Part shown: positions 28,500 through 36,868 of the stretch, piece after piece
How the letters are laid out: each line of letters starts with the position of its first letter
How positions within the stretch are numbered: position 1 is the first letter of the stretch
From: Candidatus Gastranaerophilales bacterium
GTDB taxonomy: Bacteria > Cyanobacteriota > Vampirovibrionia > Gastranaerophilales > Gastranaerophilaceae
Assembly (NCBI GenBank): GCA_947589115.1
Contig: CANPZP010000001.1
Coordinates: forward strand, 1 to 64,000
Direction: 5' to 3'
Length of the DNA stretch: 64,000 bases
Program-made: the position numbers and the translations under genes
Notes under the pieces: generated by a model
Databases searched by the model: none
What the model was told of the DNA's origin: nothing
What the model saw: the letters and a program-made list of their open reading frames with translations, nothing else

Positions 28500-28676
28500 G
28501 TGAGTAAGATACCTGTTTGTCCTTTAATGAGCGCCGGAAGCGATATAAATATTGTTTGTGTTCAGGAAAATTGTGCTTGGTATATGAAAAATTATAAGAC
28601 TTGTTCAGTATATATTCTTGCACACAACGCTGTTTTAGATATTAAAGAAAAACAAGATAAGAAAAATACTCAATAA
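28500..28676 (+). CDS. 58-aa four-cysteine protein
   Basis: Short gene with a GTG start and AGGAG 6 nt upstream, 32 nt after the NfnA-like gene and before a terminator, so it belongs to that operon. Seen: Cys at residues 7, 20, 25 and 35, the first in PVCPLMSAGSD and the next in VCVQENCAWYMKNYKTCSVY, then a helical hydrophobic stretch YILAHNAVLDI and a Lys-rich tail. Four Cys in 29 residues suggest a zinc or iron-sulfur site. I do not know a named function. Position next to an electron-transfer flavoprotein lacking its partner makes a redox role conceivable, by inference. Confidence 0.65.
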   Translation: MSKIPVCPLMSAGSDINIVCVQENCAWYMKNYKTCSVYILAHNAVLDIKEKQDKKNTQ

Positions 28677-28682
28677 AGGTAT

Positions 28683-28714
28683 AAAAAAGCGGTAATTAAA
28701 TTTACCGCTTTTTT
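28683..28714. terminator. Bidirectional terminator between the NfnA operon and mazG
   Basis: AAAAAAGCGGTAA and TTACCGCTTTTTT pair around a short loop, giving a T run on both strands between convergent transcription units. Confidence 0.92.
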
Positions 28715-28724
28715 CAATATTTTT

Positions 28725-29477
28725 TTATTGCTTTTTTGCTTTTTTCCAAAGACAATCCCATTCTTCGAGTGAGAGATTTTCAAGCGGTTTATCAGCATTA
28801 CTTTCCATATATTTAAATCGCTTAATAAATTTTTTATTAGCTTTTAATAAAGCTTGTTCTGCATCAATATTGTTCCATCTGGCAAGATTAACAACGGCAA
28901 AAAGTATATCACCCAATTCTTCTTCTTTATTAACTAAATTATTTGCGTTTTGAAACTCTTTAATTTCAGAAAAAACACAATCATATAAAGAAGCTTCATC
29001 CGGCCACTCAAAACCTGCTTTTACAGCTTTTTTGCTGATTTTTTGTGCGCTCATAAGAGCGGCCTGCGAACGGGAAATACCGTCCATTAAGGAAGTTCTG
29101 TGAGGCTTTTCCTCTTTTTTTAATTTTTCCCAATTATCCAGTATTTCTTCGGTTGATGATGCTTTTACGTTGCCAAAAACATGCGGATGTCTGTGAATAA
29201 GCTTATCGGATATTCCTTTTGCCACATCTTCAATATTAAACTTTTCTTCTTCCTTAGCGATTTGAGAATGTAAAACAACCTGAAGCAAAACATCACCGAG
29301 TTCTTCCTCCAGATGTTTAAAATCATCATCATCTATAGCATCGACTGCTTCATATGCTTCTTCAAGCATATTTTTTTTCAAAGAAGCGTGTGTTTGTTCT
29401 CTGTCCCATTTACATCCGTTTTCACTTCTTAAAATATCTATAATTTCTATTAATCGTTCTAAATTAGGATAATTCAT
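28725..29477 (-). CDS. mazG: Nucleoside triphosphate pyrophosphohydrolase MazG
   Basis: Hydrolyses (d)NTPs to NMP and PPi as a housecleaning enzyme. Seen: 250 aa with two MazG domains: the first with CKWDREQTHASLKKNMLEEAYEA and the metal Glu pairs, HLEEELGDVLLQVV, and the second with KEEELGDILFAVVNLARW. Length and order match the E. coli-like two-domain type. The start lies 3 nt after hisG stops, so it shares that operon; it ends just before a bidirectional terminator. Confidence 0.93.
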   Translation of the reverse strand: MNYPNLERLIEIIDILRSENGCKWDREQTHASLKKNMLEEAYEAVDAIDDDDFKHLEEELGDVLLQVVLHSQIAKEEEKFNIEDVAKGISDKLIHRHPHVFGNVKASSTEEILDNWEKLKKEEKPHRTSLMDGISRSQAALMSAQKISKKAVKAGFEWPDEASLYDCVFSEIKEFQNANNLVNKEEELGDILFAVVNLARWNNIDAEQALLKANKKFIKRFKYMESNADKPLENLSLEEWDCLWKKAKKQ

Positions 29478-29480
29478 AAA

Positions 29481-30347
29481 TTATTTTACCATTTGGTCAA
29501 CCGTCATAATTAAAATACCTTTTCCGCCAAGTTTTTTCAGCTTATCAATACTGTCAAAAACTTTATTGGCATCTACAACAACGTGCATAACAACATTTTT
29601 ATCATCTCCGGATAAAGTCATAATGGTAGGCGAAGAAAGTCCCGGTAAAAATTCACAAGCCTCTTCAAGCGAGCTTTTAGGAATATGCGCCATAAGATAC
29701 TTCTTTTCTCTTGCATCCATTACCGATTTTAATGCTCTTAAAACACCTTGAGTTTTTTCTTTTTTTTCGTCCGATAAGTTTTTATTTGATATAACTATTG
29801 CCGTTGATTCAAGGATTTTATCTATAATTCTTAATTTATTGGATTTTAAAGTTGAACCCGAAGAAGTAATATCCACTACAACATCTGCCAATCCCAATCT
29901 GGGAGTAATTTCCGTTGCACCGGATACTTCAATAATTTTTGGATTTTTTCCTTTTTTTACAAAATATTCTCTTGCAATATTCGGGAAAGACGTCGCAACT
30001 TTAATATTTAAAGGTAAATCCTCTGTATTTAAGTACACATCTTCTTCTTTAACGGCAACAACCATTTCGCAATAACCAAAGTCTAAATCCATTATTTTAT
30101 TAACATCGGATTTAAGTTCAGTTAAAATATCAAAACCGGTAAACCCTATATCAGCAATACCGTTTTCAACAAACATAGGTATATCTTGTGTTCTTACAAA
30201 TATTATCGAAAAATTTTTATCCAAAGTAGTAACTTGTAAAGTTCTTTCGTCTTTTGAGGGGAAATTTAAACCCGCACAATTCAATAAATCATATATTTTT
30301 TCAGATAATCTTCCTTTATTCGGTATTGCAATTTTTAACATATCCAT
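29481..30347 (-). CDS. hisG: ATP phosphoribosyltransferase HisG, long form
   Basis: First step of histidine synthesis. Seen: 288 aa, IAIPNKGRLSE at the N-terminus, DIGFTGFDIL, VVDITSSGSTLKSNKL with the PRPP-binding loop, and a C-terminal domain (about 210-288) that is the regulatory histidine-binding domain of the long form, so HisZ is not needed. No other his gene is near; in this genome the pathway must be scattered. Located between an LCP-family gene and mazG, with 19 and 3 nt gaps. AGAGG lies 10 nt before the first ATG. Confidence 0.93.
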   Translation of the reverse strand: MDMLKIAIPNKGRLSEKIYDLLNCAGLNFPSKDERTLQVTTLDKNFSIIFVRTQDIPMFVENGIADIGFTGFDILTELKSDVNKIMDLDFGYCEMVVAVKEEDVYLNTEDLPLNIKVATSFPNIAREYFVKKGKNPKIIEVSGATEITPRLGLADVVVDITSSGSTLKSNKLRIIDKILESTAIVISNKNLSDEKKEKTQGVLRALKSVMDAREKKYLMAHIPKSSLEEACEFLPGLSSPTIMTLSGDDKNVVMHVVVDANKVFDSIDKLKKLGGKGILIMTVDQMVK

Positions 30348-30366
30348 TTCACACTGCCTCTAATAA

Positions 30367-31707
30367 TTAAATACTTTCTTCTTCCCCTTTTAACATAATA
30401 ACTATATCGGATGTATTACAATATGTTCTTACCGGATTATGAACATATTTTAATCTTGAAATATCGCTTACATCTCTTTGCATTTGTTTAACTATATCTT
30501 TAGTAATCTCGGTATTAAATCCCATAATTTCAGATTTTTCAATCTGATTTGATTTACCGATACAATTAACATCATAGTTCAAAGTTTTAAGTTGTTCTCT
30601 TATTTCATAAGCCTGAGGCTCTTTATCTTTTGAGAAAAGTATACCGACAGAAATTTCATTCTTTTCGGGATTATATTTTTTTCTGTAAATAAGTCTGTTT
30701 ATAACCTGCTGAGTTTTATCAAAATCGAGAATCCAATAACTGATAATACCTTTTTTATTAGGAGCTCCCGGAAGCATCATAAATTCAACTTTATTTAAAT
30801 CTATTTCACGTGCAATAGCAGCATATTGCGACATTTGATAAAGATTTAAATCAGTTCTCGAATAAAGACCTGCAATTTTTAATGCTTCAGGTATCTTTTT
30901 CAGAGCATCGGGAGATTTAATTTTTTCAATCAAAGCTTTTACAAATTTCTGTTGGCGGTGAACTCTTCCGATATCTCCCAAAGAATCTTTTCTGAATCTC
31001 AAATATTCTTCCGCTTCTTGACCATTTAAAACATAATCACCTTTTGGAAGATTAATTTTAAGTTTTGCACTGTAGTCGTTATATTTCATATTTTGGTCAA
31101 TATGAATAGGAATACCGCCAAGTGCATCAATAAGTTTAACAACGCCTTGCGTATTAATAATTACATAATTATGAATTTTTATACCGAAAGTTTCTTCAAT
31201 AGTTTTTTTCGTTAATTCAATACCGCCGATAGCGTAAGCTGCATTAATTTTTTGAACACCGTGTTCATCTGCAAGATATACTTTTGAATCTCTCGGAATA
31301 GAAATGGCATTAACACTTTTGCCGTGAATATCCACACTTAGAATTATAATTGTGTCAGAACGAACACCCGAAAACGGCAATGTATTAGGGCCGTTATTAT
31401 CTACACCCAATAAAAGTATATTTTGATATCTGCTCAACATTTTAAAATTAAACTTTGAAGGTGTTAAATCAGGCCGGCTTTGCTCTTGAAATTTTGCTAT
31501 TTTCATATTGCCCAAACCCATAATATATGCCTGAATCTCATCAAAATGGCGATGTATTAGGGAAACACATGCACATATTAATGCAATTAAAAAGGATATT
31601 ATTACAAATTTCAATGTTGAAATAACGGTTTTTTTAGTATTTTTTTCGCTTTCTTTATACTTTAAAAATACACTATATTGTTCATCTTTATCTTTTAATT
31701 CCGCCAT
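30367..31707 (-). CDS. LytR-CpsA-Psr (LCP) family glycopolymer transferase
   Basis: Membrane enzyme that attaches undecaprenyl-linked glycopolymers to peptidoglycan. Seen: 446 aa, one transmembrane helix at about 29-50, LCP domain about 95-265 with LGVDNNG, SDTIIILSV, ISIPRDSKVYL and the Arg pairs RFRKDSLGDIGRVHRQQ, then a C-terminal LytR_C-like domain at about 350-440. AGAGG before the ATG. First gene of LCP-hisG-mazG. A diderm with LCP is unusual outside Cyanobacteria and relatives, where such enzymes also occur. The target polymer is not known; wecB and uppP in the window fit its pathway. Confidence 0.88.
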   Translation of the reverse strand: MAELKDKDEQYSVFLKYKESEKNTKKTVISTLKFVIISFLIALICACVSLIHRHFDEIQAYIMGLGNMKIAKFQEQSRPDLTPSKFNFKMLSRYQNILLLGVDNNGPNTLPFSGVRSDTIIILSVDIHGKSVNAISIPRDSKVYLADEHGVQKINAAYAIGGIELTKKTIEETFGIKIHNYVIINTQGVVKLIDALGGIPIHIDQNMKYNDYSAKLKINLPKGDYVLNGQEAEEYLRFRKDSLGDIGRVHRQQKFVKALIEKIKSPDALKKIPEALKIAGLYSRTDLNLYQMSQYAAIAREIDLNKVEFMMLPGAPNKKGIISYWILDFDKTQQVINRLIYRKKYNPEKNEISVGILFSKDKEPQAYEIREQLKTLNYDVNCIGKSNQIEKSEIMGFNTEITKDIVKQMQRDVSDISRLKYVHNPVRTYCNTSDIVIMLKGEEESI

Positions 31708-31729
31708 TTTTTTTAGTTTCCTCTTCTGA

Positions 31730-31768
31730 TGGTACTATTGTACTTCAAAAAATATAAAATTAGTACCA
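31730..31768. promoter_or_regulatory. 8-bp inverted repeat upstream of the LCP gene
   Basis: TGGTACTA (31730-31737) and TAGTACCA (31761-31768), 23 bp apart, directly before the SD of the LCP gene. Could be an operator or a 5' leader hairpin. Confidence 0.4.
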
Positions 31769-31800
31769 TACGAATGGGTAATATTCATACAATTATAATT

Positions 31801-33444
31801 TTAAAATAAATTTTTTAAACGATTATATTCATCAATTAAAAACTTTTTAGATTTTTTATGCCGAATAAAATCCCAAGGAAGCTCAAAGTTAATATCAGGA
31901 ACCACATTTGTCAAACCAAAATTATCCAATTGTTTAAGTACATTTTTAAAAGCACCGATACTTCCGCCTTGTTTATATATTTCAATTAAATAAGGAGTTA
32001 AATCTCTTGACCCTAAAGATAAAACGGTTTGGACAAAATCCCATTTTGCACTCCCCGTACGTATTTTAATACCTATTTTTGCGAAAGATTTTTTCAAGTA
32101 TTCAATTTTTTTCTCAAGAATTTTAGTATCTTCACGTTTAGCAAACTGGAATGGTGTTTGCGCTTTAGGTACAAATGTTGAAAAAGCGGGAGTTAATATA
32201 AAACCTTTATTTTTTTGTTTAATTTTTCGGCATAAATCAACAAAAGCATCCAAATCCTGATAAGTTTCTCCGGGCAGCCCAATTATTCCGTATAATTTAA
32301 GTCCGTTAAACCCAAATTTAACCATTTTATCAACCACATTAAGAATATCGGTTTCCGATAAGTTTTTATTAATAATCTTCCGAAGTCTTTCACTGCCTGC
32401 TTCCACTGCAATGGTGGCGGTTTTTTGTCCGCAGCATCTTAACATTTCCAATGTTTTATCGGAAACAAAATCTGCCCTTAATGATGATACACTTACTTCT
32501 AAATCTTTGTGTATTTCAGCTTTTTTTATGATGTAAGAACATATATCATCAATTTGGGGATGAGCGCAGATTAAGGCACCTAAAAGCGCTATTTTATTTG
32601 TATATTTTAATCCTTCGTCTATTTTGGCAATAATTTTTTCATAAGGACAAAATCTTATAGGATTATTAATATAAGCAGTCATACAAAAAGCACAATTTCT
32701 GTTGCATCCACGTTCCACCTCAATTATATATGTATTAGGGAAAAAACTGTTTTGTGTAAGGATAGGAGTTGCAACACACTCTGTTAAAGAAGCCGAAACT
32801 TTTTTTATCGAGTTATCTGATTTAATAATGGATTCCGTATCCGATTTATTATTATGATTAGAGTGTTCATCTTTTAAATCCGGCATTTCAAAATTTTGCT
32901 CACATTCTTTATCATAAATTTTTTCAGAATATTTTAAAGACGGAATATAAACTCCTTCTATATGGGAAATACTTTTTAGCATTTCTTTTTTTGATTTCCC
33001 TTTATTTTGTTTTAAGAGTTCAAAAACTTGAGTAATATACGGTTCAGCATCACCAATCATAATAAAATCAAAGAAGGGAGCAAAAGGCTCGGGGTTAGCG
33101 GTTAAAACAGGACCGCCGCCATATATAAGAGGATAATCTTCTTTTCTTTCTTCAGCCAAAAAAGGAATATTATATTTTTCTAATACTTTTAAAATCCCTA
33201 AATAATCTAATTCAAAAGAAACTGAGAAAGAAAGAATATCAACATCTTCAGGTTTTAAAAAAGTTTTTTCAGTATCAGTAAAAATACGCTCGGCAAAGAT
33301 ACCGTCAATAGAGTCAATATGTTGAAAAACTGTTAAAAACCCCAAAGCCGACATCCCGAAATTATATACAGACGGAAATGCGCACCAAACATTTAATTTC
33401 GGAGTTTGTGTTTTATTTGCGGAATAAAGATATACTTCCTGCAT
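31801..33444 (-). CDS. B12-binding-type radical SAM protein (TIGR03960-like)
   Basis: Radical SAM enzyme with an N-terminal region like the B12-binding Rossmann domain (LSFSVSFELDYLGILKVLE, LIYGGGPVLTANPEP), 547 aa. Seen: the cluster motif CNRNCAFC with C247, C251 and C254, then EAGSERLRKIINKN and GLKLYGIIGLPGETYQDL typical of the barrel. The segment 185-220 is polar and Asn/Ser rich, an insertion. The family is often found as an uncharacterised protein in Firmicutes and Cyanobacteria, at times split or fused to a DUF2344 part that is missing here. Start overlaps the permease stop (TAATG). Substrate unknown. Confidence 0.82.
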   Translation of the reverse strand: MQEVYLYSANKTQTPKLNVWCAFPSVYNFGMSALGFLTVFQHIDSIDGIFAERIFTDTEKTFLKPEDVDILSFSVSFELDYLGILKVLEKYNIPFLAEERKEDYPLIYGGGPVLTANPEPFAPFFDFIMIGDAEPYITQVFELLKQNKGKSKKEMLKSISHIEGVYIPSLKYSEKIYDKECEQNFEMPDLKDEHSNHNNKSDTESIIKSDNSIKKVSASLTECVATPILTQNSFFPNTYIIEVERGCNRNCAFCMTAYINNPIRFCPYEKIIAKIDEGLKYTNKIALLGALICAHPQIDDICSYIIKKAEIHKDLEVSVSSLRADFVSDKTLEMLRCCGQKTATIAVEAGSERLRKIINKNLSETDILNVVDKMVKFGFNGLKLYGIIGLPGETYQDLDAFVDLCRKIKQKNKGFILTPAFSTFVPKAQTPFQFAKREDTKILEKKIEYLKKSFAKIGIKIRTGSAKWDFVQTVLSLGSRDLTPYLIEIYKQGGSIGAFKNVLKQLDNFGLTNVVPDINFELPWDFIRHKKSKKFLIDEYNRLKNLF

Positions 33445-34487
33445 TATTTATCTTCTTCTTTACTTTTATTAATAGTTTTCAAATAAAGTTCATCAAAAAG
33501 AGTTAATAATAAAGCGGCAATAGCCGGAGATAAAATAACACCCCAAACGCCAAGGAATTGAGCTGAAATTAAAAACGCAAATATAATAATTAACGGATGA
33601 AGATTTAAAAATTTTCCGAAAACCAAAGGTCTCACAAAATTATTAGAAACCCATTGAGCTGCAAGGTATACAAGAGCAGCAAGTATAACGGCAACCCAAC
33701 TTATTTGACTTGCACATATTATACCCAATATAAAAGCTATGGTAGGCCCGACAATCGGAACAATATCCAATAACCCGGCAATTAATCCGAGTAAAATAGC
33801 ATACGGAACTTTTATAATTAATAGACCGATTGCCGTAAAAATGGCAACAACGGACATAGAGAGTATTTGAGCTATAACATAACCGCCGACTTTTTTTTCA
33901 ATATTTTCATATACTTCTTTAGCTCTCGGCTTCATTTTAGGCGGAAACATTATCAAAACAGAATCTTTTATCAGATTTTTTTCATTTATCATATAAAAAA
34001 CAATTATTCCTAATGTTACCGTAACGGTAAGAGTTTCCATAATTGTTTTTGTAATATCAATAGATTTACCTACAATATCAGTTGCAACTTGTGATGAAGC
34101 ACTTGTCACAGTATCTAAATTGATATAATGAATAAGGCTTTTTCCCATTATAACTTTACTGCTTAAAAAAGCTTCCGTTTTATTTATATATTCGGGAATA
34201 TTCGATATAAGCTGCTGTATTTCCTGAATACTTATATTAATTATAGGAATCAAGAATAAAATTATAATAAGAATAGTACTTATTATAACTATTGTAGAAG
34301 CAAGTCCTCTTGAAATATATTTACCGGAACTGAGTTTATCAACGGCAGGATTTAATGCACAAGCCAATACAAACGACCCGAATGCCAATAATGCAATAGT
34401 ATTAATTTGCATTATAAACCATATTAAAAATATTACTAATATGGTAAATAATATATTTTTCCAATTAAAATTATTATTCCAAAACAT
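33444..34487 (-). CDS. AI-2E family transporter (PerM-like)
   Basis: Inner-membrane protein of the AI-2E/UPF0118 family. Seen: 347 aa, about eight hydrophobic helices, two at the N-terminus (NILFTILVIFLIWFIM), the central NIKKxVGGYVIAQ-type stretch, GLLDIVPIVGPTIAF and a final set to residue 335. AAGGAGAG before the ATG. The name AI-2E overstates what is known; members have been linked to export of small molecules and to Na+/H+ exchange. It overlaps the radical SAM gene by 1 nt, so the two are co-transcribed. Confidence 0.85.
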   Translation of the reverse strand: MFWNNNFNWKNILFTILVIFLIWFIMQINTIALLAFGSFVLACALNPAVDKLSSGKYISRGLASTIVIISTILIIILFLIPIINISIQEIQQLISNIPEYINKTEAFLSSKVIMGKSLIHYINLDTVTSASSQVATDIVGKSIDITKTIMETLTVTVTLGIIVFYMINEKNLIKDSVLIMFPPKMKPRAKEVYENIEKKVGGYVIAQILSMSVVAIFTAIGLLIIKVPYAILLGLIAGLLDIVPIVGPTIAFILGIICASQISWVAVILAALVYLAAQWVSNNFVRPLVFGKFLNLHPLIIIFAFLISAQFLGVWGVILSPAIAALLLTLFDELYLKTINKSKEEDK

Positions 34488-34553
34488 GATTCTCTCCTTA
34501 ACGGAAAGATTATATCATGCTTTACTTTTAAAGTAATTATCTAATCAAATATA

Positions 34554-34922
34554 TTATGCTAATAAATCATAGACATGTATACTTACACCTTTTTTTGTGT
34601 TGTCTGTATCAGAAAGCTTAAAATGGTTTTTATCAAAGTCAGTATAAAGAGCTTTTGGCTCTTGGGAATCATAAAGTTTAACACCTAATTCTTCTTGAAT
34701 TTTTTGTAAAAGCCTAGAGGCAAATTTTTCATTAATAAGCTGAGCATTCAAATCAGGATTTTCTCTTAAAGTGTCAGAATATATCTTTAAATTATAATCT
34801 TGTTCCGGAGTTGTTTTAATTTCTTTTTGGATAATTTTTTCTCTGTTAACAGAGAATGGATCAGGTTCCCAAGATGTGATTACAGCTCTTCCTTTAAAAG
34901 CAGGTGAATTATTAATTTGCAT
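34554..34922 (-). CDS. FKG-leader protein 1, unknown function
   Basis: Not recognised. 122 aa, no signal peptide or membrane helix. Begins MQINNSPAFKGRAVITSWEP: a short leader ending in FKG, then a basic-beta stretch. A central helical part (LKIYSDTLRENPDLNAQLINEKFASR) precedes a C-terminal segment with alternating hydrophobic residues. AAGGA stands before the ATG. Another protein with the same leader form (MKINSIPSCSFKGRITINEY) lies 330 bp away across tRNA-Ser. Such FKG proteins are, in my recollection, common in Gastranaerophilales; role unknown. Confidence 0.6.
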   Translation of the reverse strand: MQINNSPAFKGRAVITSWEPDPFSVNREKIIQKEIKTTPEQDYNLKIYSDTLRENPDLNAQLINEKFASRLLQKIQEELGVKLYDSQEPKALYTDFDKNHFKLSDTDNTKKGVSIHVYDLLA

Positions 34923-35023
34923 TATTAAATCCTTTCCTTATTAACACTTATGACATAAATCCCCTGAAAATTATAAATTGCCCAAAAGAACAAAAAAAAT
35001 TAAGAAATATTAACAGAAAAATA

Positions 35024-35052
35024 TTGATAAAAAATAAATTCTTTAATAGAAT
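35024..35052 (+). promoter_or_regulatory. Promoter of tRNA-Ser
   Basis: TTGATA (35024-35029), 17 bp, TAGAAT (35047-35052); start would fall about 2 nt before the tRNA. Confidence 0.6.
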
Positions 35053-35060
35053 TTAGACAA

Positions 35061-35147
35061 GGAGAGATGTCCGAGCGGTTTAAGGTGCAAATCTCGAAAA
35101 TTTGTGCAGGGGCAACTCTGCCGAGGGTTCGAATCCCTCTCTCTCCG
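35061..35147 (+). tRNA. tRNA-Ser(CGA)
   Basis: Type II tRNA of 87 nt. Acceptor GGAGAGA/TCTCTCC, anticodon loop CTCGAAA with anticodon CGA (reads UCG), a long variable arm, T arm GAGGG-TTCGAAT-CCCTC, discriminator G. CCA is not encoded, so it must be added. The minus-strand reading frame across it is a shadow. Confidence 0.95.
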
Positions 35148-35201
35148 TTTTGTTCGTGTTTAAAAGCTGCGCTGTAAGCATTTTGCAAAGTTAAATTATA
35201 T

Positions 35202-35221
35202 GTTGGGGTGAAACCCCCAAC
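35202..35221. other. GC-rich hairpin downstream of tRNA-Ser
   Basis: GTTGGGG and CCCCAAC form a 7-bp stem with a 6-nt loop 55 nt after the tRNA; no T run follows on the plus strand. Confidence 0.5.
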
Positions 35222-35250
35222 CTGCTCTTCGTATTAAAATGATAGTTTTA

Positions 35251-35646
35251 TTACATATAATCCGCCGAATTCCATTCGTATAATCTTACAACTTGTCCTT
35301 CGTGCATATTTTTTTGCGACATATATTCATTTGATAAACCGATTTTGTGTCCGCAATGATTAAAATAACTAAAATCCATAAGAGGATTACTTTTTATAGG
35401 CAGTTTAGTTATATAACTAAGGGTATCAATAAAATCTTGAGCTTTTGAAGCAGGAATTTTCTTTCTTGAAACTTCCTTTTGCGGCAATAACCCGCTGCTG
35501 CACAAAGATATAATTTTATCTTCTTGTGTTGACGTATTATACGTAACCGAAGATTTAATATTAGGATTTAATTTAGAGTCTAATTTATATTCATTAATAG
35601 TTATTCTGCCCTTAAATGAACAACTTGGAATTGAATTTATTTTCAT
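35251..35646 (-). CDS. FKG-leader protein 2, unknown function
   Basis: Not recognised. 131 aa, no signal peptide. Starts MKINSIPSCSFKGRITINEY, closely matching the form of the protein across the tRNA gene, then diverges: a Lys/Ser/Asn-rich middle, the helix SKAQDFIDTLSYITKLPI, and a C-terminal HCGHKIGLSNEY with His-Cys-x-His spacing that could bind metal. AAAGG precedes the ATG. The shared leader on otherwise different proteins suggests a targeting or lineage-specific motif rather than homologous function. Confidence 0.6.
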   Translation of the reverse strand: MKINSIPSCSFKGRITINEYKLDSKLNPNIKSSVTYNTSTQEDKIISLCSSGLLPQKEVSRKKIPASKAQDFIDTLSYITKLPIKSNPLMDFSYFNHCGHKIGLSNEYMSQKNMHEGQVVRLYEWNSADYM

Positions 35647-35754
35647 ATTTTACCTTTCTGTACATCAATATAAAAAATAAAAAAATTTTTTTTGCTAACG
35701 GCTATAATATTTGATATATTAATTAAAGTTTAAATCAAACAAAGAGGAATAAAA

Positions 35755-36168
35755 ATGAAATTTCATACAAAATACTTATGGTTTAATACACAAAAACACA
35801 GAGAATATATAAATATTACGGAGGAAGTAGAAGAGGCTTTAAAGGAAAGCGGAATAAAAGAAGGAATGATTTTAGTTAGTGCAATGCATATAACAGCGGG
35901 TATATATGTAAATGATGCGGAATCAGGTTTAATATCCGATATAGATAAATGGCTTGAAGAGCTTGCGCCGTATAATATAAATTATAATCACCACAGAACG
36001 GGAGAAACAAACGGTGACAGTCATTTAAAAAGTTTATTAACAGGTCATGAAGTAATAATTCCCGTGACAAACGGAGAATTAGATTTCGGCCCATGGCAGC
36101 AGGTATATTATGCAGAGTTTGACGGACAAAGAAGAAAACGGGTATTAATTAAGGTTATGGGGGAATAA
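35755..36168 (+). CDS. yjbQ: YjbQ/UPF0047 family protein
   Basis: Small trimeric enzyme-like family with weak thiamin phosphate synthase activity reported for some members. Seen: 137 aa, [48 protein letters not shown] and [24 protein letters not shown], which match the family throughout including the conserved His residues. AGAGGA before the ATG. Overlaps the next gene by one nt (TAATG), so it starts a run of peptidase, and beyond a gap trpS. True function in vivo is unsettled for the family. Confidence 0.88.
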   Translation: MKFHTKYLWFNTQKHREYINITEEVEEALKESGIKEGMILVSAMHITAGIYVNDAESGLISDIDKWLEELAPYNINYNHHRTGETNGDSHLKSLLTGHEVIIPVTNGELDFGPWQQVYYAEFDGQRRKRVLIKVMGE

Positions 36169-36812
36169 TGTATAAAATCGTAAAAACTGCCGTAACAAAA
36201 GAAAGTAATCAAATTAATTTATATGAAACTCAAAATAAGGATTATGAAAAAACAATATTAATAGTCGGAGTTTTTCACGGAGAAGAGCCTCAAGGCGAAT
36301 ATTTAATAAATAAGTATTTAAAAACCGATTTATCCGATATAAAAAACAAATTATTAATAATACCGTGTTTAAATCCTGACGGAAAGAAAAAGAACCAAAG
36401 ACAAAATTCAAACAAAGTGGATTTAAACAGAAATTTTCCGACAAAGAATTGGGAAAAAACCGAAGAGAATGAGTATTTTGGCGGAAATTATCCCGCAAGT
36501 GAAATTGAAACAAAATTTATGACGGAAATTATAGAAAATAATAAAATAGATGCAATACTAAGTATCCATGCACCATTCAAGGTTGTAAATTATGACGGCC
36601 CCGCACAAGAATTAGCTGAAAAAATATCTGAAATAACGGGATATCCTGTACAAAAGGATATAGGATATCCTACCCCCGGAAGTTTCGGTAATTATGCGGG
36701 AGTAGAAAGAAATATTCCTATTATAACACTTGAATTACCGGAAAATGAAGATAATGAAGTTTTATGGCATACAAATAAAGAAGTATTTGAATTTCTGGCA
36801 AATAACTATTAA
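36168..36812 (+). CDS. M14-type zinc carboxypeptidase (MpaA-like)
   Basis: Zinc peptidase of the M14 superfamily, 214 aa. Seen: GVFHGEEPQGE with the HxxE zinc motif, PCLNPDG, KVDLNRNFPTKNW, LSIHAPFKVVNY with the third zinc His, and LELPENED with the catalytic Glu region. This set is that of small cytosolic M14 enzymes like MpaA, which cut the gamma-D-Glu-Dap bond of murein tripeptide; the function here is inferred. No signal peptide. It shares a TAATG junction with yjbQ. Confidence 0.82.
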   Translation: MYKIVKTAVTKESNQINLYETQNKDYEKTILIVGVFHGEEPQGEYLINKYLKTDLSDIKNKLLIIPCLNPDGKKKNQRQNSNKVDLNRNFPTKNWEKTEENEYFGGNYPASEIETKFMTEIIENNKIDAILSIHAPFKVVNYDGPAQELAEKISEITGYPVQKDIGYPTPGSFGNYAGVERNIPIITLELPENEDNEVLWHTNKEVFEFLANNY

Positions 36813-36868
36813 TTAAAGATATTTTTTGTGTATAATTTTATTTGTTAAATTATCAAATGAGGTCTGTA

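Noticed and set aside
35000-35188. 62-aa reading frame on the minus strand across the tRNA-Ser gene
   Set aside because: It lies over a well-formed tRNA and has no SD or family signal; a shadow.
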